A DNA stretch of 64,000 nt from Shinisaurus crocodilurus (taxonomy: Eukaryota; Chordata; Lepidosauria; Squamata; Shinisauridae), in NCBI GenBank assembly GCA_021292165.1, contig CM037877.1, forward strand, positions 113,173,289 through 113,237,288, written 5' to 3'. Numbering within the stretch: the first letter of the stretch is position 1; each line of letters opens with the position of its first letter. The notes beneath the pieces were generated by a model that saw only the letters and a program-made list of their open reading frames with translations, had not been told where the DNA came from and made no database searches. This document shows, piece by piece, positions 11,566 through 22,458 of this stretch. The position numbers and the translations under genes are program-made.

Positions 11566-12150
11566 AATCTTGTGAAAGGATAAATTCTAGTTGCCACAAT
11601 TTTAATCAGGGGAGAAGCTCTCAGTCCCTCAGTTATATGTTTTGTGGGGAGGGAGTCTCAGTCCTCAACTATAGTTTAGGGTGGGAAGATAATCTAACCC
11701 ATTCCTTGCAAGGCATCTTATTTTCCTATCCTCCCTTTCTTCCTTTCCCCCCTTCCTTCTTTCTTTCCTTCCTGTCTTTCTTTCTCTTATTTTTTCTAAT
11801 CCTTCTCATTTACTCTTTCATATTTTTATTTTTTTCTATTAGAATTTTTTTGGGAATTTTTTCCATCCCCATCACGCATTGGGGATGGAGGGGCTGCACC
11901 CGCTTATTGTGTAGTTGAAAAAAATGCTGAGAATAAGCCCTGGTGATGTGTGTCACCTACCTCTAATTCTGGAAGTATTTGTGGTAGCATGATAAAAATA
12001 GACTGAGCTCACAATGAAGCAATCACATGACTATGTTAGCATGTGACTTGTTGCAACATGAGGTCCACATATGTATATCTACCTTCCCAAGGATCAAAAT
12101 TGTATGATGCATTTCTTTTGAGAAGTTTGACATTCATTGTTGATGTGATC
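11566..12150. other. Unassigned sequence with pyrimidine tract
   Basis: Contains a C/T-rich stretch (11728-11860) of ccttt and tttctttc words. No gene recognised. Confidence 0.4.
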
Positions 12151-12154
12151 TTGG

Positions 12155-12290
12155 AGCGGTAGGCGACTGGACACCCTCCAGATGTTTTGGACTACAACTT
12201 CCTAATTCCTGATTATTGGCCATATGGGCTGGGGCTTAGTTGTTACTCAAAACATCTGGAGAGTACCAGGTTGGCTACCCTTGTTCTATT
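12155..12290. mobile_element. Fold-back hAT MITE (ccctccagatg type)
   Basis: 'acaccctccagatgttttgg' on the left pairs with 'caaaacatctggagagtacc' on the right. Ends read ggtaggcga and 'ttggctacccttg'. Same family as 20157, 27518, 36769, 42418, 43784 and 48622. Diverged, with no clear target duplication. Confidence 0.65.
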
Positions 12291-12329
12291 GTATACAAAT
12301 TAATTGGCTCTATTTTTCCACACTCATCT

Positions 12330-12645
12330 CAGGAGCATTTGCAATAGAGTGCTTAGTGTCGCTGTGCCCACCTTCTGGAATGCATTGCCAGGAGTCATCA
12401 GGCAGCCCCCACCAGCAGTTTTGATATTCAAACATCTTCTCAAGACCAATATCTATACACAGGCTTCCCCTTTCCAGCTGTGGTCTGTAACATACAGCCG
12501 AGTGTGGAGTTTTATTGCTGATTGGTTTTTCTTTATTTCTGTGAGGTTTTATTGCTATTCCTTATTGTTGTCTTGACAAGAATTCACTGCTTTGATAACT
12601 TTGTGGAAAGTGGTATATACATTTGAGAAATAAATAAATAAAACA
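12330..12645 (+). mobile_element. L2/CR1-like LINE 3' end
   Basis: The frame reads FWNALPGVIRQPPPAVLIF, the conserved C-terminal WN-LP block. It is followed by an AT-rich 3' UTR and a tail of aaataaataaataaa (12627-12642). The 5' end is truncated. Confidence 0.7.
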
Positions 12646-12994
12646 AAGCAAATACTCCTGGTAGGCTTCTCACTCATCAGTCACTTCTCTTGGCAGATCC
12701 AGCTGGTTTTGTGTAGAGTTGAAACACCAAGTATTTTATTATTGCAGTAGCAGTCGAGAGAGCTAAATTTCCCAGAGGCCACTCAGGCCTTTTGGTTTGG
12801 TGTGTTACCATGGCAGACGGGATGATGGGAGAGACCTTCTGCTTTCTGTCTCCTGGCTGGAGCACTGCTACTACCACCACCCCAGTTAGGTAAGGGGGAA
12901 TAGATTTGGCGAAATTGGGTGGATAGGGGAAAGGAGTAGAGGGTTTGTCTCTAATTGGCTCTGGAGGTGGTCTCTGATGTGCGTGTGTTGTCCC

Positions 12995-13691
12995 CAGGGA
13001 TGTTGAAGAGTCCTTGGTCTCGAGTCACGAGTCGAGTCACAAGTCTTTGGACCCGAGTCTCGAGTCCAAGTCCAAGTCCTTGCTCCAAAATGGTGACTCA
13101 CGAGTCCCGAGTCCCAAGTCACTCCCAAAGCTGACTCCACGAGTCCCTATTAAAATCAATGGGGTTTTTCCCCAACAAAATAAGGCTACTTCAGATGTGT
13201 GGCTTAAATAAATTCTAGGCACAAGTGTGCCTTTTTATCTCAAAACTCTGCCACTGATTTTGACAAGAACAGACCAGGCAGACAAACCCAAAATAACCAG
13301 GCAGGCAGAGGAGGCAGGGAACCCCAAAGCAGGCAGGCAGAGGTCTTTGTCTTGGACAATTCAAACTGTGGAACTGGTCAAGAAGAGATCAGGCAGGCAG
13401 AGGAGGCTGGGAACCCCAAAGCAGGCAGGCAGAGGCAGCCAAACCCAAAATGTCTGAAAGGTTGCATTAGGAAAATGATTTTAAAAAATAAACTTGGATT
13501 GTTACTGCAACTGGGTCCAGGCAGCACCTGCAGGTGGCATCAAGCAGGGATGTTGACGAGTCCTTGGTCTCGAGTCCCGAGTCGAGTCTCGAGTCCCATT
13601 AAAAATATTGGGACTCGAGTCCGAGTCGAGTCAGAGGGGGGACTCAGTCCGACTCACGAGTCAAGTCCTCGAGTCCGAGTCCCCATCCCTG
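12995..13691 (-). mobile_element. GACTCGAG-arm hAT element, copy A
   Basis: 697 bp with termini CAGGGATG (12995) and CATCCCTG (13691), flanked by a perfect 8-bp duplication GTTGTCCC (12987-12994, 13692-13699). It is inverted relative to copies B-D. Order here: long arm (12995-13160), interior with 'ttcttgacc'-type and gcaggcaggcagagg repeats, an A/T-rich piece, then the 147-bp palindromic unit (13545-13691) that itself starts CAGGGATG and ends CATCCCTG. The arms consist of GAGTC/GACTC words and CTCGAG sites. Frames inside are repeat translations, not a transposase. The hAT assignment rests on TSD length and terminus. Confidence 0.92.
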
Positions 13692-13692
13692 G

Positions 13693-16117
13693 TTGTCCCC
13701 CAGGCTATTGGTGCTGGGGGACCTCAACGTGCATTTGGGGGCTGCCCTCACGGGGGCACCTCGGGACTTCATGGAGACCATGGCTTCCTGGGAGCTGCAC
13801 CCTGTATTAACTGGACCTACCCATGGAGCCGGTCATGCACTGGACTTGGTTTTTGTTTCCGGAGAGGGGGGAAATGATCTGGAAATCGGGGGTATATCCA
13901 CCACCCCCTTGTCATGGTCAGATCACTATCTGGTGGGGTTGGATTTCTCGATGCCACAACCCCTCTGCAGGGGTGAAGGACCTATTAGGATGGTCCACCC
14001 CAGGCGTCTTATGGATCCGGATGGATTCCTGAACGTGCTTGGGGAATTGGAGCACACAAACGGTAGCTCGGCCGAGACCCTGGTGGACGACTGGAATGCT
14101 GCAATCACCAGGGCATTAGACCGAGTTGCCCCGAAGCGCCCTCTTCGCCTAAACAGAGCTTGTGCGGCACCATGGTTCACTCCGTCGCTGCGAGCTCTGA
14201 AACAAGAGGTGAGAAGGCTAGAGCGCTGATGGTGTAATTCCCGCTCCGAAGACGATCGAACACAGGTTAGAGCTGCATCTTCAGCCCTACCGGGTGGCGG
14301 TGAAGACAGCAAAAAAGAATTTCTATGCTGCCTCCATTGCGTTTGCGGAGTGCTGCCCCAGGAGGCTGTTCCAAGTGGTCCAGAGTCTGGTCGGTCCAGT
14401 CGCTCTGGACCCGATGGAACAGTCTAAAGCCTCCTGTGAGGCTTTAGCAAAGCACTTCGCAGATAAAATCAATCGGATTAGGAGTGGGATATTGTGCGTC
14501 GTGGATACAGGGAGTGAGCAGGTGGAGGCCAATGGCAGACCGGTTTTGTGGGAACGGTTCCAGCTTCTTCCTTCTGATGAAGTGGACAAGGTGCTTTCAT
14601 CTGTGAGGCCGACCACCTGCTTGCTTGATCCTTGCCCATCTTGGCTCATAATGAGCTGTAAGGAGAGACTGGGTGAGGGGATCAAGGGGGTGGTGAATGC
14701 CTCCCTCGAGGAGGGAGTGATGCCATCAGCCCTCAAGGAGGCAGTAATAAGACCGCTTCTAAAGAAGTCCTCCTTGAATCCCCAGGATTTAAACAACTTT
14801 CGCCCAGTCTCCAATTTACCATTTCTGGGCAAGGTGATCGAGCAGGTGGTGGGTGCTCAGTTGAAGGCACACTTGGATGAAGCCTATTATTTAGATCCAT
14901 GCCAGTCGGGCTTCAAGCCTGGACATGGGACGGAAATGGCCTTGGTCGCCTTGGTGGATGATATGAGGAGGGCTTTTGAATGCTCCTTTCTAGTCCTCCT
15001 CGATCTCTCAGCGGCTTTTGATACCGTTGACCATGGTATCCTCCTGGACCGCCTGGAGGGGTTGGGCTTGGGAGGCACTGTATTGCAGTGGTTCCGGTCC
15101 TTCCTCTCTGGAAGGTACCAGAGGGTAGTTCTCGGGGAGGAGGCTTCAGACCCTCGGCCGCTCACTTGTGGAGTGCCGCAGGGTTCCATCCTCTCCCCGA
15201 TGTTATTCAATATCTACCTCAAGCCGCTGGGAGCTATCATCAGGAGGTTTGGGGTGTGATGTCATCAGTATGCGGATGACACGCAGCTCTACCTCTGTTT
15301 CAAGTCCTCACCGAGGTTGGCCGTTGAGACCCTGTCTAAGTGCCTGGAGTCAGTGGCTGGCTGGATGGGAAGGAACATGCTGAAACTGAACCCCGACAAG
15401 ACCAAGGTACTTCTGGTGGGGGACAAGGGGAGGTTACGGGATGTTGACCTGGTGTTGAATTCAGTACATTTACCCCTGAAGGACCAGGTCCGCAGCTTGG
15501 GGGTCATTCTAGACTCCCAGCTGTCCATGGAGGCTCAGGTGTCAGCTGTGAGCTGGGCAGCGCTGTATCAACTCCATCTGATACGGTAGCTGCGCCCCTA
15601 CCTTCCTAATCATCTGCTCCCATCAGTGGTTCATGCCTTGGTCTCCTCTCGCCTAGACTACTGTAATGCGCTCTACATGGGGTTACCCTTGAAGACGGTT
15701 CGGAAGCTACAGCTGGTACAGAACGCGGCGGCTCGCCTGGTTAAAGGCAGCCGCTGGCGGGATCACATCACGCCAGTGCTCAAGGAGCTGCACTGGCTAC
15801 CAGTTGCTTGCTGAGCCGAATTCAAGGTGTTGGTTTTGACCTTTAAAACCCTATACGGCTCCGGTCCAGTTTATCTCAAGGAGCGTCTCCAGCAACACCA
15901 AGTGGGCCGCTCAACAAGATCTGCCACAGACGGCCTTCTCCTTGTCCCTTCAGCCAGAGCAGCTAGACTGGTGGGGATGAGGAAGAGGGCCTTTTCTGTG
16001 GCGGCCCCCATACTGTGGAACTCTCTCCTGAGTGACCTCCGCCATGCCCCCTCTCTGCTGAGCTTCCGCCATTCATTAAAAACCTGGCTGTTCAGGCGGG
16101 AATATGGGGTGGGTTAA
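13693..16117 (+). pseudogene. L2-like LINE ORF2 remnant (endonuclease-reverse transcriptase)
   Basis: Once encoded the enzyme that nicks target DNA and reverse-transcribes its own RNA. Endonuclease part: GDLN at 13717-13728 and WSDH ending at 13926, both catalytic motifs of AP-like endonucleases. Reverse transcriptase: FRPVSNLPFLGKVIEQVV (about 14798-14851), LDLSAAFDTVDH (about 14999-15034), GVPQGSILSPMLFNIYL and the active-site YADD at 15269-15280. The C-terminal part has LKLNPDKTKVLLV, KLQLVQNAAARLVKG and a WN-LP block, ending at TAA 16115-16117. Defects: TGA at 14227, a one-base frameshift between about 14230 and 14290, TGA 15257-15259, TAG 15587-15589 and TGA 15812-15814. Several are C-to-T changes in former CGA or CAG codons. 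Dead copy. It lacks the N-terminal endonuclease and any ORF1. Confidence 0.88.
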
Positions 16118-16227
16118 GATTTTTTTAAAAAATTTATAATGTTTTAATTGTATTTTATCTTGTTTTTAGCCTATGTACATCGCCCAGGGTGACTGGTTGC
16201 CGGCCAGATGGGCGATTAATAAATGTA

Positions 16228-16306
<79 letters not shown>

Positions 16307-16310
16307 GTTG
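16228..16310. repeat. (AAT)n(ATT)n self-complementary microsatellite
   Basis: AAT units up to about 16269, then ATT units, ending in GTTGTT. The two halves are reverse complements and could fold on themselves. It abuts the L2 3' end, so the AAT half is probably its expanded tail. Confidence 0.95.
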
Positions 16311-17179
16311 TTATTTGTAGGGGCTGGTGGGTAATTTTTGGGAAAGCCAGAAATTATTTTCCAGCTCAGATATTAATTTGAGTTGGAGAAGGATTTAGGG
16401 GCTCTTAATGCTCACCTCTTCTTTGAGTCAAGCGTTAAGAGCCGCCAAAACCTGTATCTGTGCCTGGATATGGTGAGCTTCATCAACATGGGTAGCTGAA
16501 AGCTCTAAGATAATGACATCAACCATGCAGAATTGTACCTTATTGCCGACCATGACTGACTGACTTTGAAAGTGTAGAATATGGCTCTGAATGACTGGGC
16601 TGCTGCTGGTGGTGGTGGTGGTGGTGGGGAAGAACTATTTCATTTCCCCAGTCCATCTTGATTTTCTCATATGGTGGATTTATTTGAGCACACATCTGCT
16701 TGCAAGGATATTGCTCCAATGACTCATCCACTCCCAGAAAATGTCTCCCAGCTACCATGAAAGCTACGACTTATTAACACAGCTTGCAATGTGAAAATAA
16801 TAATAATCATGGCTGTTCTTTACTTCAAACATTTGTGTAAGAGGTCAACTCTCTCTCAGGGCGAACATGTAAGTGTCAAAGTAGTTCATTTACTGTGTCC
16901 CACACAGCAGTTTTAGGTGGTCAAAACCTCCTGTTTCCAAGAAATAGAAAGAAACCATTAGAATGGACATATTATAAGGGGCAAAAGGAAATTAGGACTG
17001 AGAGTGGCACATTGCCTTCCTTCGGTGTTCCATGGGTTTGTTTTGCTCTCCGTTCTACTCCTCCTGTATCCTGTAACTAGTAGGATTTCTCAAACTAATT
17101 CCAGAATTGAGAGCATGGCTAGTGCAACTTCAGTGCCTTCATTTGTGTCCCCCCCCCCGAAATTAATAGGGGAACCACT
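16311..17179. other. Unassigned sequence with (GGT)n run
   Basis: Holds a short GGT tract (16607-16626) and a C-run (17151-17158). No gene or clear transposon. Confidence 0.35.
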
Positions 17180-17300
17180 TACACATTGCCAAAAAAGAGG
17201 AAAGCATCACTGTCCCCGTCAAAAGAGGGCAAAAGAGTATGCTGATTTGCATATGCTGATTTATATATATAGATGCAAATTTAGAAATAATTTCTATAGC
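17180..17300. mobile_element. hAT-type repeat fragment (gcaaaagag/tatgctgattt)
   Basis: Shares 'gcaaaagag', 'atatgctgatttatat' and 'agatgcaaat' with 29640-29755. On the opposite strand it shares 'gacaaaagagggtac' and 'atttgcat' with the element at 54300-54720. An interior fragment without termini. Confidence 0.5.
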
Positions 17301-17611
17301 TCCTTTGAAAATTAACATTTGCCAGGATGTGTAGGGGCACATTTGGAATAAATATATGTCAGAAGGTGCAATTGGAATATCAGAGTGTGACAAGGAGAAT
17401 TCTGGCCTTTAAAAGCCGTGACTTGAAGAGTTAAATTGTAAAATCATCACCCAAATTTCAGAAACTGACTATACACACAGAATAGAGCTGTACCAAAGTA
17501 CAAACAGAAGTTGTGGAGTCGGGGGCAGCAGGGGGGCGGGTGAGGGAAAGAATTCACTCAAACAAGAATAACAGCAGGAAAGTGGTTTTTCTTTTCCTGA
17601 CGGGCTCCTCA

Positions 17612-17682
17612 TCTTGCTGGCTGGGGCTTATGGGAGTTGTAGTCCAAAACATCCAGAAGTCATCAGGTTGCCTACCCCTGTC
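17612..17682. mobile_element. MITE end fragment
   Basis: 'gctggctggggcttatggga' and 'ttgtagtccaaaacatccag' followed by the terminus 'ggttgcctacccctg'. Only one arm of the fold-back family is present. It is followed at once by a (CCACA)n array. Confidence 0.6.
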
Positions 17683-17685
17683 TAA

Positions 17686-17726
17686 CCACACCACACCACA
17701 CCACACCACACCACACCACACCACAC
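17686..17726. repeat. (CCACA)8 pentanucleotide array
   Basis: Eight perfect CCACA units plus one base. Pentanucleotide arrays of this purity suggest recent slippage. Confidence 0.97.
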
Positions 17727-18172
17727 TGGCTCTTTAGCTTTGCAGATCCTTCCTTATTTAATCAGCCATGGATCATGCAGATTTTGGGCTGGGGGTAACG
17801 TTCACCTGGGAAGTTTTTTAAAAATGCTTTTTCAGGGAGACCTGAGTGGACTTTTATTATCGCAGATAGAAACCAGTATTGCCTCCCAAGTGTGGGCAAA
17901 ATCTGTGGTGCTCTAGTTGGAATAGATTCTTTGGCAGCCACTAGGAAAGCACAGGGGCTTCCATGTGTGTTGCATTTCATGTTTACCCATTTCCCATTTA
18001 TATTACATGACAGCTGTCAAAACTCTAGCCTTTGTCAAAGAAGAAAATCCCCCTAGTAAAGCCTGCTGCAGTATCCTTCAGATGGCAAAGTGACATGCCA
18101 GTGAAGCACAATCTGCATCCAAGCTGCTGCTTGGCGGCCTTTCAAGGGACACTAGTCAAAACAAATGCACCG

Positions 18173-18177
<5 letters not shown>

Positions 18178-18219
<42 letters not shown>
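18178..18219. repeat. (CTG)14 trinucleotide repeat
   Basis: Fourteen uninterrupted CTG units followed by CTT/CCT-rich sequence. No exon context is visible, so a polyglutamine, polyalanine or polyleucine reading is unsupported. Confidence 0.95.
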
Positions 18220-18222
<3 letters not shown>

Positions 18223-18299
18223 CTTCCTTCTCCTTCTCCTCCTCCAAATGCTCATCCCAAAGCAGAAAGGACAAACAAGAAAGGCTCCCTTGATGTGAA

Positions 18300-19322
18300 T
18301 CTTTTGGAGTTCTGGAGTGTGCTGTCATAAGTATGCTGATGACATGCACAGCTCTGTTTCCCCTTTTCATCTTCATCAGGTGTGTGGCTGTGGATGTGCT
18401 AGATCAGTGCTTGGTGGGACAATGGACTGGACGAGGCTCCATCCAGACAAGACTGAATGCTGTTGGTGGGTGGTTCTTCTGACCACATGAAGTGTGCTTA
18501 ACCTGTTCTGGATGGGGTTGCACTTCCCCTTGAAGGAGCAGGTTCATAGCTTGGGGGTTCTCCAGGAGTTATCATTGTCACTTGATGCTCAGGTGGCCTC
18601 AGTGGCATGGAGTGCCTTCAACCAGCTTCAGCTGGTGATCCAGCTATGCCCCTATCTGGATAGGGATAACCTGGCTTCAGTAGTCTGTGCCCTGGTAACC
18701 TCCAAGTTAGATTACTGCAATGCATACTATGTGGGGCTTCCCTTGAAGGCAGTTTGGAAGTTGCAGCTTGTGCAAAATGTGGCAGTCAGATTGATCGCAG
18801 GGACTGGAACATCTGAGCATATAACACCAATTTTGGCCCACTTGCACAGGCTACCTGTATTTCCAAGAACAATTTAAGGTGCTGGTTTGGACCTACAAAG
18901 CCTTACATGGCTTGGAATTGGAATACCCAATGGAGCACCTTTCACAGTATGAACCTATCCATACACTATGATCATCAACTGAGGCTCTTTTCCAAGTGCC
19001 CTCTCTAAGGAAGGGTCGGAGGATGGCAACAATGGAGAGGGCCTTTTTGGTGGTGGCCCCTGTTTATGGAAATGCTCTCCCCAGTGAGGTCCACCTAGCA
19101 CCAACATTGTCATCCTTTTGGCACCAGGTTAAGACTTTCCTCTACCCCCAGGCATTTGACAGCATATGACAAGGTTTTAACCATTCCTGGGATTTTTTAA
19201 TTGTTGATTGTTTTAAATTGTTTTTGTATGTAAGAGGATTTTATATTATGTTTTATATTGTCTTTTTAAGGTTTTAATCATTTGTCAACCACCCAGAGGG
19301 CTTTGGTTATTGGGCGGTACAT
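18300..19322 (+). pseudogene. L2-like LINE, reverse transcriptase C-terminus and 3' end
   Basis: Starts near the active site: tatgctgatgac (YADD) at about 18333. It continues into VHSLGVLQELSLSLDAQ, then LDYCNAYYVGLPL, KLQLVQNVAVRLIAG and, after frame changes, RAFLVVAPVYGNALPSE with a final block before 19170. The 3' UTR ends 'cacccagagggctttgg' and 'ttgggcggtac'. Compared with the element at 12955-16228 it is more diverged and has several frameshifts. A 5S SINE begins exactly at its 3' tail. Non-functional. Confidence 0.82.
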
Positions 19323-19495
19323 AGATTTCATAGATCATAGAGTTGGAAGGAGCCTACAAGGCTATCGAGTCCAACCCCCTGCTCAATGCAGGAAACTAGA
19401 GGAGGGGTCTCCCATCCAAGTAATAACCAGGCCTGACCCTGCTTAGCTTCGCACACTCAGACAAGCTGAGCCAGCCAGAATAAGCCACAGGCCTA
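19323..19495 (-). mobile_element. 5S rRNA-derived SINE, minus strand
   Basis: Reads 'atagatttcatagatcatag' (tail), 'ccccctgctcaatgcagga', then the 5S head on the minus strand ('ccatccaagtaataaccagg', 'gaccctgcttagctt'). It joins the preceding L2 tail without a gap, so it inserted at or next to the L2 3' end. Confidence 0.88.
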
Positions 19496-20156
19496 ATGCA
19501 GTAAAGAAATAAATGCACATTTTGAAACGTGAATAATACCGCCACAATGCCTAACACTTGCTCCTTAGTGCACTAGTCTGAAGTGGTATTTTATTCCAGA
19601 TATTTGTGTTTGATTCACAGCCCAAATTAGGACCATGGAGATGCAAGATCTTACAAGCCACTCGCATGTTTAATAAGCCTGCCACTTAACTGCTCTTTTA
19701 GGGTAATATATTTTGGAGTTGAAAACACTTTGTAAGTGTTGTTCAGTGCAGGAAGAGGCTGGGCAGCCTCCACCTGTGACTCACCATCACAGAAATGTGA
19801 TTTTGGAGAAGTTTATCCCTGAAACCTCTACAACAGCCTAATGAAGGATCATTACAAATTATGCCTGTTAATTTATAAGAGAAAGCGCCATCCCATATTC
19901 ATATGTAAAGCCCCAGGAGTACCTAATAATGCCACATTGTTGTGAGAGCAGCATGAAATAGAAGCAGAACAAGCACTTATCAGGATTTCTAAAGCTCTGA
20001 TTTATTGCATAGATTCAGTACTTCCTTCGCAACAGTTTTCTCTGTTATTGCATTCTTTTTCAAAGATCTTGAAGTGGCTCTGAACAAACTTTGGACACTA
20101 TCCTTCCTCTCCTATGTGAGCAGCACTCTATGTCTGGTAAGGCAATCCCATAGGGC
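19496..20156. other. Unassigned sequence
   Basis: AT-rich DNA with no recognised repeat or exon. Confidence 0.35.
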
Positions 20157-20274
20157 AGGTTTCCCCAACCTGGTGCCCTCCAGATGCTTTGAACTACAAG
20201 TCCCAGCATTCCTGACCATTGCCCATGCTGGCTGGGGCTGATGGGAGTTGAAGTCCAAAAGACCTGCTTGGGGA
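20157..20274. mobile_element. Fold-back MITE (ccctccagatg type)
   Basis: 'ttccccaacctggtgccctc' on the left; 'gctggctggggctgatggga', 'ttgaagtccaaaagacctg' and 'cttgggga' on the right. A CR1 3' end starts immediately after it. Confidence 0.75.
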
Positions 20275-20680
20275 ACATAAGAAGAGCCATGCTGGATCAG
20301 ACCACGGGTCCATCTAGTTCAACATGCTGTTCACACAGTGGCCAACCAGCTGCCCGTGGGAAGCCCACAAGTAGGACATGAGTGCAATAGTACCCTCCCA
20401 CCCATGTTCCCCAGCAGCAGGTAAACAGAGGCAGTACTGGTGGTAATATATAGCCATTACGACTGATAGATATCAATAGCTTTCTCCTCCATGAATTTGT
20501 CCAATCCCCTTTTAAAGCCATCCAAGGTGGCCATCACTACATCTGGTGGTAGTGAATTTCATCATTTTAACTATGTGCTGTGTGAAGAAGTACTTCCTTT
20601 TACCTGTCCTGAAACTCCCGTCACTCAGCTTCACTGGATGATCCCATGTTCTAATATGAGAAAGGCAGCAACAGGGTGCT
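20275..20680 (-). pseudogene. CR1 LINE ORF2 C-terminus and 3' end
   Basis: The 3' UTR on the minus strand (gaacataagaagagccatgc, 'tggatcagaccacgggtcca') is preceded by the end of ORF2. The minus-strand frame holds FRTGKRKYFFTQHIVK, the conserved CR1 C-terminal block. A frame change follows it, and the upstream polymerase is absent. A dead 5'-truncated copy. Confidence 0.88.
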
Positions 20681-20723
20681 GAGAGACCTTCCCCCTTCCA
20701 CTTCCCCAGCCTGGCACTCATGG

Positions 20724-21050
20724 ACCTGGTTTGCATGTAACAACAAGCCACTGTTGCTTAATTTCCCTGCCTGGCTTCTTGTCGCACACTGGCCGACATT
20801 TTTAAAATGCAAGCTGGGGTGTGTGTGTACTGCAGCTTGTTCTTACGTGCAAACCAGGCCAGAGTGGGTCATTGGGGTGGTTAACAACCCACCCACAACC
20901 CTAAAACAGACGATGGGTTCTGGGCGGTTTGTTAAGCACCCGAACGACCCACCCTGGCCAGGTTCTCACATCACAACAAGCTCTGGCATGACAACAAGCC
21001 CCGTGGGGAAATTAAGTCACGGTGGTTTGTCATTACGTGCGAACCGGCTC
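20724..21050. mobile_element. Palindromic MITE (CCTGGTTTGCA/TGCAAACCAGG), compound
   Basis: Starts cctggtttgcatgtaaca. The inverted form 'ttacgtgcaaaccaggcc' lies inside at about 20843-20861 and a diverged one, 'attacgtgcgaaccggctc', at the far end. So there is one start and two ends, a tandem or nested pair. The same termini occur at 48046-48499 and, diverged, at 57850-58030. Superfamily unresolved, as no target duplication is clear. Confidence 0.65.
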
Positions 21051-21645
21051 ATTGCGTTGGGTGTACAATCGTCCCAGCAGTTGCCTAGAATTGGAAGCCC
21101 ACCCGCATTTCCAACAGAGGCATCCTGTGCCCCCAGCATGCGTGCCATTTGTGCTTCCAATAAGAGCCATACTAGACACAATGTTAAACATGTCCTTGCA
21201 TTTAACATGCATGCTTGTTTCTTTTTCTTTTAATGCAAATAGCATCTGCTGGGGGCGGGGGTGAGTAATAATTATCAGGATTGCAGCAGGCATGGAGGGG
21301 CAATTTAACCCTTCCTTCCCCTGTTGCAGTCCTGATTAAAGCTGCTCTTTTGAAATGGCTAGTTGCAGTGGGATGAAATCCCCCCCATCGGTGCCCCATT
21401 TGTTAAATGTGCATCTAGCTTGGCCCTAAGAGTAGCCTGTTCAAATGGTGTTTTTTAAAATTATTTATCCTTGGATCTACAATGTAAAGACCAGCCTTGA
21501 AAATACCATTTGCCTGGCCACCTGTGATGAGCAAGAATTTCTTCCAGTGACCAAGCAAGGAGTTTTTGTTATTAGTAGCTGAATGGTTAATGATATAGTA
21601 ACCTTAATTAGTAGTAATGGTTCACAAGTTCAAGCTGCTGTCAAC

Positions 21646-21646
<1 letters not shown>
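21051..21646. other. Unassigned sequence
   Basis: No gene or repeat recognised. Confidence 0.35.

Positions 21647-21682
<36 letters not shown>
21647..21682. repeat. (AAT)n microsatellite, left of LTR insertion
   Basis: About 12 AAT units. Together with 22460-22498 it forms one array split by the intervening 776-bp block. Confidence 0.95.
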
Positions 21683-21683
21683 G

Positions 21684-22458
21684 TGAAGGATCGCCACCTG
21701 GATCCTTTGCGTGAGTTCGGCGCTTAACGGGTTAACCGGCACTGGGTTACAGCCCGTAAGAGCGCAGGAAGCCGGCTGAGAGGCTCGCATACACAAGAGG
21801 AAACCAGAGCCCTTTATATGACCAAATAAGGCTTTTATTTATTTACACAAGACACGGAGCAGAACTAACAGCTTTCTAGGAATACTACGATGTCAACACA
21901 ACCTCAGTTGACCTTTGCATTTATCAATGAAACAGGCTCTCAGGTTAACGCATTGGGATTAGTCAATTACCTCAGACCAAAGATGTTACGCTAGTCAATG
22001 TCAGCCTGGCTCCGGATCGGCCGATCCGGGGATGGGAATAGCTTACTCCAGCTGCCGCGTGGAGGCCGATTCTGGTCCCGAAATACCCTGGGTTCCCAAC
22101 AACCCTTTACCGGAAGGGAGAGGGGTTTTCTACCCCTGAGTTCTCGCTCCCCCCACCCTCCAGGTCAGGTGGGGGCTTATGCCTGCCCCTTCGTATCAGG
22201 TTTGCTTATTCCTGCCCGGGAAGAAGGTGACGTACTGGGTACTTTACAGCTCTTTGAGACTGCCCTGATAGTTTGATGGTTCTTGATGGTCCTTCCTTGG
22301 GCTTTGTGGATTTCCACCGAGACTCTCCATTGTTGGGGATGCTGGTCTGTCTGGCTGCTTCCCCTGTGACCTCATCCCCCTCCCTCGCCCCCTTCCCTTG
22401 GGCGGAGACCAGGTGTGTGTGTGTGTGTGTGTGTAGACTCGTGTCAGGCTTTCTCCAC

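Larger units (their letters stand above)
12955..16228 (+). mobile_element. L2-like LINE, 5'-truncated, split by a hAT element
   Basis: The longest retrotransposon in the window. It holds the C-terminal half of the endonuclease, the whole reverse transcriptase, the C-terminal domain, a short 3' UTR ('catcgcccagggtgact', 'gggcgattaataaatg') and a microsatellite tail. A hAT element at 12995-13691 sits in the endonuclease frame. Joining 12994 to 13700 removes the element and one GTTGTCCC copy and reads without a break from LEVVSDVRV into LLVLGDLNVH. The true 5' limit is unclear, because upstream of about 12955 the match fades and a stop appears. Confidence 0.85.

Noticed and set aside
13227..13810. 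76- and 152-codon frames within the hAT copy, recurring in copies B-D
   Set aside because: They recur only because the element is repeated, the protein is a repeat of AEEAGNPKAGRQ-like units, and frames are broken differently in each copy. Not a transposase.
18178..18219. Disease-type CTG expansion in a gene
   Set aside because: Fourteen units only and no exon or transcript signal nearby.
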